In this document: positions 12,210 to 23,350 of the stretch, in pieces
How positions within the stretch are numbered: position 1 is the first letter of the stretch
Layout of the letters: the number at the start of each line of letters is the position of its first letter
Assembly: GCF_029784135.1 (NCBI RefSeq)
Contig: NC_073745.1
Span: 44,871,521-44,935,520 of the forward strand
DNA: 64,000 nt
DNA from: Toxorhynchites rutilus septentrionalis
Taxonomy: Eukaryota; Arthropoda; Insecta; Diptera; Culicidae
Direction: 5' to 3'
Notes under the pieces: model-generated
What the model saw: only the letters and a program-made list of their open reading frames with translations
Database searches by the model: none
Told to the model about the DNA's origin: nothing
Made by a program: the position numbers and the translations under genes

Positions 12210-13471
12210 TTAGGCTGTCAAAAAAGTCCTGCGGTATTTTTTTTGAATTTTCATTTGTTCATAAAATTAGTTACAATCATCTGTTTTAAGTAAAATATGC
12301 GCCGTTTTGTTCGATGACTTGTTCCCAATGAGATCCCAACTTCATAATACCCCTGTTATAGAAGCTCGCTTCCTTATTGGCAAAAAACTCGGATATCCAA
12401 TTTTCACAGGCCTCTTCTGACTACCTAGTTCGTTCGCCATGGACAAAAACAGGTGGTAGTCACTTGGTGCAAGGTCCGGACTATACGGCGGATGCAAAAG
12501 AACCTCCCATCCGAGCTCCCGGAGCTTCTGGCGCGTCACCAAAGAAGTGTGTGGCCTGGCGTTGTCCTGATGGAAGACAATGCGGCCTCTGTTTATCAAA
12601 GATGGCCTCTTCTTCATGAGTGCTACCTTCAAGCGGTCCAGTTGTTGGCAGTACAGGTCCGAATTGAGCGTTTGGCCATAGGGATGCAGCTCATAATAGA
12701 TTATTCCTTGACAATCCCACCAAACACACAGCAGAACCTTCCTGGCCGTTAATGAGGGCTTGGCCACCGTCTGAGCCGCTTCAGCGGGCTTCGACCACGA
12801 CCGTTTGCGCTTCACGTTGTCGTAAGTGACCCACTTTTCATCGCCAGTCACCATCCGCTTCAGAAACGGGTCGATTTTGTTGCGATTCAGCAGCGATTCA
12901 CATGCGTCGATACGGTCAAAGATGTTTTTTTGCGTCAACGTGTGTGGCACCCATACAGCTTCTTTGTGAATCCAAGCTTCTTCAAATGGTTAATAACGGT
13001 TTGATGACTTATCCCCAGCTCTTGGCCGATGCTACGGCTGCTACTATGCCGGTCTTTCTCGGCTAATTCAGCGATTTTGTCGCAATTTTCGACGACAGGC
13101 CTTCCGGAGCGTGGCGCATCTTCGACGACCTCTACACCAGAACGAAAACGTTGAAACCATCGTTGTGCGGTGGAAATGGAAACTGTATCGGGTCCATAAA
13201 CTGCACAAATTTTATTGGCAGCTTGAGATGCATTTTTGTCTTTGTCATAGTAGTACTGTAAAATATGTCGGATTTTCTCTTTATTTTGCTCCATATTTGC
13301 GACACTATAACTCACGAACGACTTAACCAAACAAAACACTGTCAAGGACTATATTATAGCGCGCAACTTTCCAACAAGCTATAGTATGACTCGATACAAT
13401 GAATACAACTAGAACTACGCGCTTACAACGACACGTCGCGGAAATACCGCAGGACTTTTTTGACAGTCTAA
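12210..13471 (-). mobile_element. Nearly complete mariner element
   Basis: A 1262-bp element with ~30-bp inverted ends: TTAGGCTGTCAAAAAAGTCC at 12210 and, inverted, TTAGACTGTCAAAAAAGTCC ending at 13471, differing by one base in that stretch and continuing TGCGGTATTT. A TA dinucleotide lies on each side (12208-12209 and 13472-13473), the canonical mariner target duplication. The transposase lies on the minus strand. Near-identical ends and only two coding breaks suggest a relatively young but inactive copy. It sits beside the dispersed repeat at 13474-13750. Confidence 0.93.
12286..13294 (-). pseudogene. mariner transposase (D34D), two frameshifts
   Basis: The start is ATG at 13294 (MEQNKEKIRHI). 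The N-terminal helix-turn-helix region (STAQRWFQRFRSG, RSGRPVV, ISHQTVINHLKKLG) runs to about 12960. There the frame is lost at KKL, with roughly four bases missing compared with the expected ...VWVPHTLT. The next frame gives the catalytic domain: GDEKW, FHQDNARPH, and YSPDLAPSDYHLF, matching the three aspartates with mariner-type D34D spacing. A second shift near 12405-12415 separates MANELGSQK from the correct tail ENWISEFFANKEASFYNRG ... NGAYFT, TAA at 12286-12288. All catalytic residues are visible, but the broken frame means no functional protein. I have not assigned the mariner subfamily. Confidence 0.92.
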
Positions 13472-13473
13472 TA

Positions 13474-13750
13474 TTTGCAAAGCCGACTTCTCCCAGGCAT
13501 CTTGGTTTTTAAATCTCTGTTAGGGAACACATTTCGGTGGGAACAAAAGCTCTCCCAAGTTTCATGTATTCGCAATGCCGATTTCTCAAACGCTGCTTGG
13601 TTTTGAAGTCTGTGTTAGGGAACACATCTCGGTGAGAACAAAAGTCCCCCTAATGTGTGATGGCTGTATTGGGGAAACCGTAAATCGGGCCAATCAAAAC
13701 GAGGTAGTTAGGGCGTTTAGATAACGCTTAATAATTAACAGTTATTCAAT
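13474..13750 (-). repeat. Dispersed repeat with ~130-bp subunits
   Basis: Two tandem related units each contain 'GGGAACACAT(T/C)TCGGTG' followed by GAACAAAAG (near 13525 and 13618). A tail follows: GGGGAAACCGTAAATCGGGC, then CAATCAAAACGAGGTAGTTA, then GGGCGTTTAGATAACGCTT. The inverted equivalent is at 28690-29060, and related units lie at 61310-61480. No coding pattern. Confidence 0.65.
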
Positions 13751-14450
13751 TGTTTATCCTTGGTACCGAAGAATCTAGAATTTAGGCAGCTCGCACACAC
13801 TTTGAAAATCTAGCTCATGAGAAAATGCATTCGAAGAACAGTGCCTTCCTGAACGAATTGCAACGTACATTTGACCACTGTATCAAACTGCTTCAGCATG
13901 ACCAAGGTGGCCTAGTTTTTTATTTTGCATCCTACGATAACAGACGGAATAAGTATTTGTTGGCGAAATCGTGATAGATTAGCGCGATTTTCGAGATGCA
14001 TTAATCGGTGTCTGCTTACTGTTAAGCAGCTGTAAAGCAGCAACACATGTTTTACCATCATGGTTCGGGAAACACACCTCTTTCGGTCCCAAAATCAAAG
14101 CTAGCTGCTCAACCATATAAAGACGCGTGAAATTATTTGGGAATGAATTTTTGGTACGTAACGACCACGTGCGTAAAAATTTAGGTTTCCTAATATTTCT
14201 TCTGAGTCCACTCGTTGTGATATCAATAATAAATATAATCATGGCAGAGTTCCGACGTTCTTTTGGGCTGTTAATATTGATTAGCATGCAGCGGGCTTCA
14301 TATGGAGGGAGATAATATGAAGACCAGCATAGTTTACGAAGTGCAAATAATAAAAATGTAAAACAGATTCAATCCTGTTTTCGTGTGAAGTTATATAGGG
14401 GAAACATACAATACTACAGTATTCGAGAATTGATCTGACATATGTAATAT

Positions 14451-14672
14451 ACACCCTGGTTTTTTACGCGGTTTTTTTTTGCGCGTTTTTGTTTTTACGA
14501 GGTTTTTTTACGCGAATTTTTCAATTAACGCGGTTTTTTTTACGCGGATTTTCCAATTAACGCGGCTTTTTTTACGCGGATTTTCCAATTAATGCGGTTT
14601 TTCTACGCGGATTATCCTATTAACGCGGTTTTTTTACAAGGTACGTATCCCCGCGTAAATAAAACTGGGTAT
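14451..14672. mobile_element. MITE built of tandem ACGCGG units, inside the LINE
   Basis: The interior is a degenerate tandem array of about 36-bp units of the form TTACGCGGATTTTCCAATTA followed by ACGCGGTTTTTT. The ends ACCCTGGTTTTTTACGCGG and CCGCGTAAATAAAACTGGGT are imperfect inverted repeats. It interrupts the coding sequence of the Jockey-like LINE, so it inserted after it. Confidence 0.75.
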
Positions 14673-15282
14673 ACAATGTTTTTATTGTGTACGGATCGTG
14701 GAAATGGTAACCAATGCGTTTGATGAAGCTCAACATATTGTTTGCTCTATGGATGATTGTATTATAATGATCAGCGAAGGTTATTTTCGAATCTAAGACC
14801 ACGCCTAAGTCTCTTACTCGTTGACATCTATTGATGGGTTGATTTCCCAGCTTAACACCATTGTTCAAGTGTGTTCTTCTTGTCATCAAAGTGCATTTCC
14901 TAACATTGAGTTGTAATAAACTCTCAGTGCACCATTTATAAAATATGTCAACTTCATTTTTGAATGTTTGAGAGTCTTCTCCATTCTTTATTTCTTATAG
15001 CTTCATATCATTTGCGTAGAGTGCCTTAACACTGTTAAGAAAAACGCAAACGTCATTAACAAATAAAATGAACAAAAGTGGCCCCAAATGAGAGCCTTGA
15101 GGAACTCCGGATGTAACAAATATTGGTTTTGAAATTTTCCCATTAAATCTTACCATTTGCGTGTGGTCAGTCAAATATGATTCTAGCCATTTTAATAGCT
15201 TGACTTCTATCCCTGTTTTTTGAAGTTTAAGAAGAAGTCAGGGTATATCAACACGATCGAAAGCCTTACAAAAGTCAGTGTA

Positions 15283-15570
15283 TAGAGCTTGTGCACCCGT
15301 GGCCGAGTGGTTAGCGTCTCACATGATCATGCCGGGTGTTCGGGTTCGATTCCCGTTCTGGTCGGGGGGTTTTTCGTCAAAGAAATTTCTTCCGACTTGC
15401 ACTGTGGTCACGCGTATTCTAGAGCTTGCCCCTCGGAATACATTCAAGGCGTGTTATTTGACATAAGAAATCCCAACTATGTATTGATAAATGACGCTAG
15501 TTAATGCATACGTTGAGACGGCAAAAGTTCCACAGGGAACGTTAACGCTATTCAAGAAGAATAGAACTTG
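15283..15570 (+). mobile_element. Feilai-like SINE inserted in the LINE, 9-bp target duplication
   Basis: The element is 15292-15561. A-box GTGGCCGAGTGGTTAGCGTC, B-box GGTTCGATTCCCG, a conserved body (GTGGTCACGCGTATTCTAGA), and a tail ATTCAAGAAGAA. Flanks are TAGAGCTTG (15283-15291) and TAGAACTTG (15562-15570), one mismatch. Removing the SINE restores the LINE reading TDFCKAFDRVD, which proves the order of insertion. Confidence 0.9.
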
Positions 15571-16010
15571 AACTGGATTACCATTATCCATTGCATTCAA
15601 AGTGAATGTGACAAATTCCAGCAAATTTGTTGTAGTTGATCGTCCTTTGAAAAAACCGTGTTGCTTATTCGTATTTCGTGTCTTTAGTTGTTGAAAAAGT
15701 TTTTGGTTTATTATGGCTTCAAAGAGTTTTGGAATGCAAGAAATAATTGCTACTCTACGATAATTTCTTACATAGAATCTATTACCGTATTTGAATATTG
15801 GTACAAGAAAATTTTTTTCATAATTTTGGGAACCTTTCTGATTTCAATGACATTGAAAAACCATAAAAGTGGATGAGTTAATTCAGATGCTATTTTTTTC
15901 ATAAAAACCGGTGGAATTCCGTCAGGACCTGGACCTTTCGAGACATCAAGCTTAATGATTGCGTCAAAAATTTTAATGTAAGTTAGTTTTCCGACTCCAA
16001 CATCACATGG

Positions 16011-18835
16011 AAATTATGGAAGAAATGCAAAGAAATCACGATCTCGGTCCTTCTCAGTTGTTACAATATAAACTTCTTGAAAAATGTTGCAAAGATGTTG
16101 CAAATTTAGCAATTTTGCAATATAACGGAAATTTTTGTTTTTTGAAAAACAAATTATTTTTCTACCTTCAAAATAGTATTCATTGAATAAATGTTTTTCG
16201 CAAATTCAATTTGTAATAATTCTCTTTCCATTGCTTCTGTGTGTCAGTGCAAGCATTGTGTATATTCTGAGAATGTATTTTAAAGAAAAAAGCGCATTCA
16301 TTCTTCTTAGTAGAAGAAAAAAATGGAATTGATTGTTGTTTTTTTTTATAGAGACATCAAACTTTTGCAGTTCATTTACCTCTAGCCTTGAAGAGCCAAA
16401 TTTAAAAAAATTAACCTAAACTCTCGGGCTTTAAAAAAGGTTTTTCAGATGCCCTCGCCGACTGGTGTGGCGGTCTATCCCATCGCTGTCACCAGACGTA
16501 GGGGACAACTATCGTTGCCACCGTTGTCTATGCTAAAGCATGAGATCAGGATACTTATTTTTAACAACTGATTTTAAGTAACGTTTCACTGCCACTCGAG
16601 TCGCCGGGATTTAGCGGTTGACATTTTACTATTATTCAATTGTTTCATCGAGAAATGGTCGAGTTATAAGCGTTCAAGACCTTTCATTATTTCAATTTTC
16701 AATGTTCAATTTTTAGATTTTAATTTCTCACCCCATTCCTTCCTGTTAAACATAGTCCTTCGTTAAAATTTACTGGCAAGAGTCAATCAATATGCCCCAA
16801 CATCAGCGACTTCTCTGATTAGGATTCGGCGATCGTTCATGACAATTCCTTTCACCTTTTCCACGTTTCTATCGCGATTGAGCACCTTCCATTGGCAATA
16901 TTTTAAATGGTATCTCTCTGAAATATAATTGACTTTCAATTACGATACTCCAATTTTTAAATATTCCGATTTGCTGCAAATCTTCTATACATTTGTTGAA
17001 ATTTTCTACGCATTTGTTTTTACCTCCCAAGAGTTTTCGAAAACAAGCACCTAGCGTAGCGGTGAGACACATTTCTTAGTTTTGTTTTGGACTCGCACAT
17101 ATATAAACCGGACATAAATTCGTATTACGGGTATGTCATTCGTTTTCCGGTTCGATATCCGTTCACTTGAGTCAATGTAAAGTTAGCTAAACGCACCATT
17201 TGCGCTTTTTATAATTAGTCTAGTTAGCACGTTGAGCTTCGCGTCGGTCTCTAGGGGCCGACATTAAGCTTTTTGGTAGGAAAGCGCTGACTGAGTGGGA
17301 CTGACAGTTACAAAATGAGACATTGAAAATATATATGTTTCGTTTTCGGATGTACTACAAAATGTAACTACTTTCCAGTCGAATTTCTGACTATTATATA
17401 TTCATACAATAAGTATCTTTGGAAGCTGGGAAGCGACACTGATATTGTGCCAATGCTATTGATATGGCTGAATGGAAAGCGCAGCCAGAAACTTCAGCGG
17501 CACAACGTGTTAAAGTCCCTTCTAAATAAAAACAGAAACATATTCATTTCTCACTATAGCCAGCGAGCAATTAGCCAGCTTTCCTCGAAGAATAGAGTTA
17601 ACTTTAGAAGATGGTGATGTGTTTTGAATTGAATACATGGTAATTCTTATATAGAAAAAGTTCAGACTGCCTTTTTAAAGACTACAGAAGAAGTGATTTT
17701 AAATTTGTAAAATTGTTTGTGTTTGCGCGCTCACGGGCTTGGTGGCTGAAGAAAAACACTTTATCGGACGATTTCGAAGTTCGGTTCAGGCTTTACATGC
17801 ATTTGAAGCCTGCAATGAACAGTCGTCGTATTTTAGTTGTATTTTTAGGAACTCACTGCGTAAAAATGTTCTTGCTTTAATTGTGGAACTTCAAGCCATT
17901 CTTTAATAACATCTGAATTGATTAACGAGCGAATTAAATGAATAATTTCTCGGTCAAGTTTTAGTTGAAGTTTTAGTTTTTCAAATGAATTTCAAGGTGT
18001 TGAGATAAAAGCGACTTTGGCTTCTAGGTTTCGCCTAAAAGGGGACGTTTGAAGTGCGGTGTGTTATTATTTATTGGAAAAATCATTTGAATATGTTTAA
18101 TTTGCTGGTAAGAGTTCGAATATCGTTCAAACGATTTCAAAATCACAGATTTAAAAAAAATATGGGTCGACAAATTGACAAAAAGTCGATTTTTAGGCTA
18201 CCTTTATTCAGAAAGACGCCCCCTAAGGGCAAACAATGCCCTTAGGGGCATTGCAATATTTTAACAAAACCAATTTTTTCCGTTAGGTGCCTCTTTCGTG
18301 GAGTTGTTATATTACAGACAACAAACTTACGAGTCTATTGTGTCTCGAAAACAGTTATGCTTAGAACAATAACTTTATAAGAGATCCGAGACTGAAAATT
18401 ACATTTCAGTAAACCACAATAATCCTCAACTGAAAGTCTCTGAACATTTTTTCTATCTAGCCTCAAGAACAGGATTTGGTTGTTATCCAGAAGTTGTGAA
18501 CCGACGTTACCACTGTGCTTCCGATGTGCTTTCTCCTGATGAGGAACAAAAATGAAACCCTGAGATCCGCGAAAGCCTCCCGCAGCATCCCCACAGGTGA
18601 ACGGATCTGGCCGTGACAGCCCACTTCAGCTAATGTTCAGCTGAACTTGAAAAACGTGAAACAAGTAAAAACAAATGGTTTCTTTCACGCCGTGAACTCA
18701 CATCCCTTCCCCGTCCTGTAATGCTGTAACTCGTACATTCCTACCCGTTCGGGATCATAATAAAAACAAGCGAATTCCAGCCGCTTCAGTTATTAATTTT
18801 TTCTTCCATTTTCTCTTCACCATTTTTTATTGCAG
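16011..18835. other. Noncoding block upstream of the DOMON gene
   Basis: No gene recognised. Contents are A+T-rich sequence to about 16440, then a more balanced, possibly single-copy stretch (16440-17300, 18440-18835). At 18220-18231 and 18237-18248 CCCCTAAGGGCA and TGCCCTTAGGGG form a perfect 12-bp stem with a 5-base loop. The last bases (TTTTTTATTGCAG, ending 18835) are a typical pyrimidine tract plus AG splice acceptor. Confidence 0.45.
18220..18248. repeat. Perfect 12-bp hairpin
   Basis: CCCCTAAGGGCA (18220-18231), loop AACAA, TGCCCTTAGGGG (18237-18248). It is G+C-rich within A+T-rich DNA. There is no T-run typical of a Pol III terminator and no coding context, so it may be a MITE core. 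Confidence 0.7.
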
Positions 18836-19202
18836 AGAGCACCGGGACACGTGCGCGCAGGTGCTTAGCTGGCGGAAAACTGTTTTCTTACATCACACGC
18901 GGAAATCGGTTGAAATCGGTCCCCTGCTCCAGGAGGGGCGCACTGACGTCCTCCAGGAATAGGCTGCGATGAGCATTTGAATGCGGAGCATCCCGAGGAA
19001 GATGAGTTCGCGCGGAAGCAAAACTTGAAGATTTCGGCGAACTTTCGCACCCCCCGGAAGGAGCGGCAGAGTTTGCGTCGGTTGGTTGGTGAATGTAAAA
19101 ATATTGTTTTGAAGAATCTCGAAGCGAAGAAAATAAGGAAAATAACTTTCGAGTGAGAGTTCAATTGGGAAGAAAAAAGGAGAAGAAGAAAGTAAGAAAA
19201 AA
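18836..19202 (+). other. Inferred 5'UTR of the DOMON gene (start of exon after an upstream intron)
   Basis: A pyrimidine-rich tract ending in TTGCAG at 18835 precedes a more G+C-rich stretch leading without a further splice signal to ATG at 19203. The simplest reading is a noncoding leader exon upstream, with this exon carrying the rest of the leader and the first coding segment. The bases before ATG are AAAAAA, typical of an insect start context. The acceptor is inferred, not proven. Confidence 0.45.
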
Positions 19203-19493
19203 ATGGCACGTGGTGCAACGGTGTGTGAAGTAACCCAGATGGCGAGTGTTGTCTATTCGTTGGTGGTTTTAGGTGTGTGTTTGGTCAGCAGTGCCCTGGG
19301 GGCGCACTGGGATCACTCGATTTTTCTGGACGACGACTATCGGCTGCTCTGGAGCATATCGGGTTTCGATATAACGTTCGAAGTCCAGGCCCGCACGCAC
19401 GGCTACATAGGGCTGGGCTTCTCTAAGGATGGCACAATTTACGGTGCGGACATCGTCATCGGCTGGGTTGACCAAGGACAAGTTCATTTTCAG
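19203..19493 (+). CDS. DOMON-domain monooxygenase-like protein (MOXD1/DBH-like), first coding exon
   Basis: ATG at 19203 opens 97 codons ending at CAG|GTAATT (donor at 19494). Residues about 13-34 (MASVVYSLVVLGVCLVSSALG) form a signal peptide, with likely cleavage after SALG. The mature part AHWDHSIFLDDDYRLLWSI ... FDITFEVQARTHGYIGLGFS ... DIVIGWVDQGQVHFQ is the N-terminal half of a DOMON domain as found in DBH-like monooxygenases (MOXD1 family; insects have homologues). In that family DOMON is followed by two copper-dependent monooxygenase domains, which must be encoded by later exons not found here. Met13 could also serve as start; the first ATG is used because the frame and A-rich context fit. 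Function is inferred as a secreted or ER/secretory-pathway copper oxidoreductase; the substrate is unknown. The antisense frame here is a shadow. Confidence 0.85.
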
Positions 19494-20534
19494 GTAATTT
19501 ATGGCACGGCTTTCTATTATTAACAGAAAAGTATACTTCCTTTCCGTATCCTCTTCATTGTTTTCTTTCTTTTTTTTGTGCTGTAAGCATCCCTTTACTG
19601 AGAAACTGTACCTTTCTCTGTCTCTTATACAATCAATGCAATAAAAATAAAATACCAACTGAGGGAAATGGCCAGACGGCAACTTAAACATAGGAAAATC
19701 GCAGAACTCCGCCTCAGAGGAGAGGACGCGAGAGAAAAAAAAAGCGGGAAGCTTTTCTTTGCATAATTTACCCATTTGAAAGAGCCGAAACGAACTCACC
19801 GAAATTAGACTGGAATAAGTTGGAAAATGTGCCGGGTGCCTCCCAGAGGCCGAATAAAGAACGATATAGACGTGAAAATCGTCCTGCCGTTATTGCTGCG
19901 AGCGAAAGAATTCGCGCACGCGGAGGAGTGTTGTGAGGGGTGGGGGCGAGAAAAAGTTTACAATGAAACAAGACAGACATCTTAGTGTTTGGTTGCGGTT
20001 TGCTTTCGAATGAAAGCGAACCTCGACGGAACCGTGGCTCCGATCCCCACGACTCCATGGCGTCGTGTGGCCAAGTAGAGGACGTGCGGTCGGCGAGGCA
20101 AAAGTAATATTATCAGATATTCGGCTCTGGCGTTTGGAGGATGGGTTGCTTATGGCGAATGTTCGAAGCTCACGCCGCAAGTGCGATAAAACAAGCCATT
20201 TTCGGAACTGGATTGGGGCAGTTGTCTCCAGTTGCTTGTCATGGTTGTTGCCGTTCCATGTTGGAAATCAGAGCTTCCTAATAATAGATTGAGCAAGACA
20301 AGACAAAGGCAAGGTTAAAGAAATTGAGCAATGATATTGATCGAAAAATCTATGTCACTAATTGGACAGAATTATTTTCTTTCAAGCTCACCAGTCAGTC
20401 TATCAGATTTATCAGTCTATCACATCTAACGTACACCTTTCGGTAACACTGTATTTATACAAATAGTTCGCGTCCCAAAATTTGTCCAATTTGTAGCACT
20501 TATTTCTTAGTCATTTCTTGATGGATTTCGAAAA
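19494..20534 (+). other. Start of the large intron after the DOMON exon
   Basis: It begins GTAATT, a good 5' splice site. It is followed by G+C-richer, apparently single-copy sequence to about 20290 and then A+T-rich repeat sequence. No second DOMON exon was recognised on the + strand anywhere downstream in the window. Confidence 0.5.
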
Positions 20535-20749
20535 GGCCCAAATTTATCTTTTTATTTTGCCAAAAATTTGTAACTCAAAAACTATAATATCTGAAAAAGA
20601 TTGAAACTAATCCTAATTTTGTATGAAGTTAAATAATGAAAAAATAATATTATGCTCGTAACAGTTTTGTGTGTGAATTCTTGCTCTGACATGTTCTTGA
20701 TATGTTTCTAAATAGGAAAAAGTTTGCAGAACATGTAAATCGCTATAAA

Positions 20750-21765
20750 TCTATATATATAAAAATGGATTTCTGTCTGTCTGTCTGTCTGATTCTTATG
20801 GACTCGGAAACTACTGAACCGATCAACATGAAAATTGGTATGTAGGGGTTTTTGGGACCGGGGAAGGTTTTCGTGATAGCTTGAGACCCCTCCTCCCTCT
20901 CTAAGTGGGGCTGCTATACATATTAAACACGAATTTCTACATTACTCGGGAATTAATCAAGCAAATGAATCGAAATTTGGCATATGCAGGTTTTAGGGTG
21001 CAATAAATGATTATATGGTGGTTAGACTCTCCACCCCCTCTATAAGGGGGGGCTGCCATACAAATGAAACACAAATTACAGGGGGCACACAAACACAAAC
21101 TTCTGCATAACTCGAGAACTAATTAAGTACATTTTTGGATGTGCAGGTTTTTGGGAATGAGAAATGTTTCTATGCTGGTATGACACCCCTCCTTCCTCTG
21201 GAATGGAGAGGGGGTCCCATAAAAATATTACACATATTTCAACCAAAAATATTCCAACCAAACATGACAATTGAAATTTTTCGGAGAACTCTGAAGGAAA
21301 AAGGGAAAATTCGGAAAATTAATTTCCCATATGTTCTACGCACGATGAAACGCACTCCTATATCTTCTTCTATCCATACCAATAAAACAGTATCGCCGAA
21401 TGTGTTGATAAGAGCAGAACTCGAGGAAGGCATTGTCCGATTTAGGGCTGTCTTTATTCTATCATATTTTCTGTATAAAACATTTATTCCATGTAACGGA
21501 GAAGCATGTTATTTGCAAGTGGTTGGAAAATCTTGAACGAGAATTGTGTCTGAAAATAATCTGATATTATAATGATGAGTTTTGTTAGAAATACTAGGAA
21601 TTTTATGATAAAAGGTGAATTCAATGGGGTCGATTAGAAGATCAATCAATGAACAGTTCTGCGATTGGACCCATAAACTTGCTCATAGTAAGAAAACCTG
21701 AATGTTTGAAGGTATTGATAACAAAAACAAATTTTGGGCGGGACGAAGTTTGCCGGGTCAGCTAG
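20750..21765 (+). mobile_element. Non-autonomous Helitron, copy 1
   Basis: The 5' end is TCTATATATATAAAAATGG with a CTGT tetranucleotide run. The 3' end is GTTTGCCGGGTCAGCTAG. The insertion lies exactly between A (20749) and T (21766) with no duplication, the Helitron target habit, and TC...CTAG fits Helitron termini. The interior contains repeated subunits of the type CTGCCATACAAATGAAAC followed by ACTCGAGAACTAAT. No Rep/helicase coding was seen. The expected 3' subterminal hairpin is not obvious, which is the main doubt. Copies: 58931-60157 and a diverged 3' end at 33310-33457. Confidence 0.75.
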
Positions 21766-22046
21766 TCATACATAAAAATGTTACGAATTAAACCTTTATA
21801 GTAATTTTTCGAAAAAAAATGCAATAGTTGTTGGAAAATCTCTTTCCCTGTAAAAGTGCCAATTTTCCGAAGTATAGAAGGCTTGTTGGAAATTGTATTG
21901 AAATTGCTATTCATATATTTTTTTCAGAATTTTATTAAAACATATACTGAGAAAAATGTACTTTAATTTACAAAATACTTTTTATTCAATGAATTTTTTA
22001 ATTTGTTTGGTATTTTTTAATGAAATATTAAATAATTTAGTCGAAT

Positions 22047-22277
22047 TTAGTCTTGAAATTTCAAATGTTCCCATGACCAGATGGGTCAAGACTCCACCAC
22101 CTCAGAATATTCTCGTAGGATAGTATACTTCTAATTCAAATGAAAAAAATTGTCCATTTTCGTAATTTTCTTGAACTTTCAAATAGTTCCCATAACCAGA
22201 TGGGTCAATTCCAAGACTCCACAATTTCAGAATATTCTCGTAGGATGGTGTGCGTCTAATTCAAATGAAAAAATTGT
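22047..22277. repeat. Tandem duplication of ~120 bp
   Basis: Two units share TTTCAAAT(G/A)(G/T)TTCCCAT, CCAGATGGGTCAA, GACTCCAC, TCAGAATATTCTCGTAGGAT and TCTAATTCAAATGAAAAAA, at about 22047-22150 and 22169-22277. They are noncoding and lie inside the repeat that hosts the Helitron. Confidence 0.75.
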
Positions 22278-22559
22278 CATCGGCTGCAATAAAAGTTATT
22301 GGTATCTTGCTATTGGTATCTTCACCGACATGAACTTTTCATATAATTTAATTTGAATGTTTTAAAAAATAAATGTTTGAGAAAAACGAATTTAAATTCT
22401 TGAAATATTTTTTTTTCAGTGTAATGTTTCTTGAAAAAGTTTTTGTTATTTTTAAATGAAAATTCAAAAAGATACCTTTATTTCATTTTTGGACCAAAAT
22501 TTCGAAGATATTATAGTTTTTGAGTAATAATTTTTTGTAAAAAATAAAGGAAAAAAGTA

Positions 22560-22640
22560 GATGGGTCTGGACCTAGGGACACGGACGGGACCTTGACTTA
22601 GGACTGTCATTGTTTGTAACACAGGGCGGACTCAATTAAA
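22560..22640 (+). repeat. Dispersed repeat, copy 2 of 2
   Basis: GATGGGTCTGGACCTAGGGA, then CACGGACGGGACCTTGACTT and AGGACTGTCATTGT, match 10585-10680. The following bases contain ATATATAATCGAATCC, the motif also seen near 8.75 and 12.14 kb, so the two dispersed motifs may belong to one family. Confidence 0.6.
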
Positions 22641-23163
22641 TACAGTTTCGGATTTCTTCTCACTATATATAATCGAATCCTGTGTATACAGTGATGCTTC
22701 TGAATCCGGACACTTTTTCATTACATTGAATATCATGCCTAAACCATGACATTTTTTGCATGTTGAATTAATGCGAGTGATAGTTACTATTGTGTCACTT
22801 TAGTTTAGTTTCAAACATAGTACCTAGCTGTTCACAAAAAAAAAATGTAAAAAATCAAAAATCAATGTGAATTTCACAAACCCATGTGCGGGTTAAAAAG
22901 CACATTCAGAAAATGCTTTTAAATCCGGACGGTCAAAAGTTGACGATTAAATTTCTCATTGAAAGAGTTGCATAAGGGTATGTCAGAAGACATAGTATGG
23001 AGTATGGAGTGTGGAGTGTGGAGTGTGGAGCAAAGATTTTCGACCCGGGAAACCGCAAAATTTTTCGGTATAGAGCACGGGGTCTTATATGATCCGTTTG
23101 TATGTACGTGGGTAAGTTTTCGCTACAAAATGGTGGATTACATATTTTCTCAGAACCCCATCA

Positions 23164-23350
<187 letters not shown>

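Larger units (their letters stand above)
13850..16010 (-). pseudogene. Jockey-like LINE reverse transcriptase relic
   Basis: Minus-strand RT blocks appear in order: GPDGIPPVFMKK, HGFFKGRSTTT-like, TDFCKAFDRVD, SGVPQGSHLGPLLFILF, LYANDMKL, then LGVVLDSKITFADH and FIKRIGYHFHDPYTIK. After the MITE at 14451 a C-terminal tail follows (ININSPKERRNSAM). The order and motifs match the RT of Jockey-type LINEs, which lack an RNase H domain. The catalytic YADD box has become YAND and is followed by a stop, so it is dead. It is split by a SINE (15292-15561) and a MITE (14451-14672). The left and right limits are approximate. The 5' part (ORF1, endonuclease) was not seen. Confidence 0.8.
20535..22556. repeat. 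Inverted-end repeat element hosting the Helitron
   Basis: CTCAAAAACTATAATATCT near 20575-20595 and its inverse AGATATTATAGTTTTTGAG near 22507-22525, with flanking T-rich inverted similarity (CTTTTTATTTTGCC versus AAAATAAAGG), indicate one element about 1 kb long once the Helitron (20750-21765) is removed. It has no coding capacity. Exact termini are uncertain. Confidence 0.5.

Noticed and set aside
13474..13690. CRISPR-like array from repeated GGGAACACAT units
   Set aside because: Only two diverged units per site with no regular spacers, in a eukaryotic genome; it is a dispersed repeat.
15300..15365. Possible tRNA gene (A and B boxes)
   Set aside because: It lies within a SINE with target duplication and a shared body; the cloverleaf is incomplete and the unit recurs at five sites.
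19269..19799. 176-codon antisense frame over the DOMON exon
   Set aside because: Shadow of the real exon, without motif; the sense frame has a signal peptide, DOMON motifs and a splice donor.
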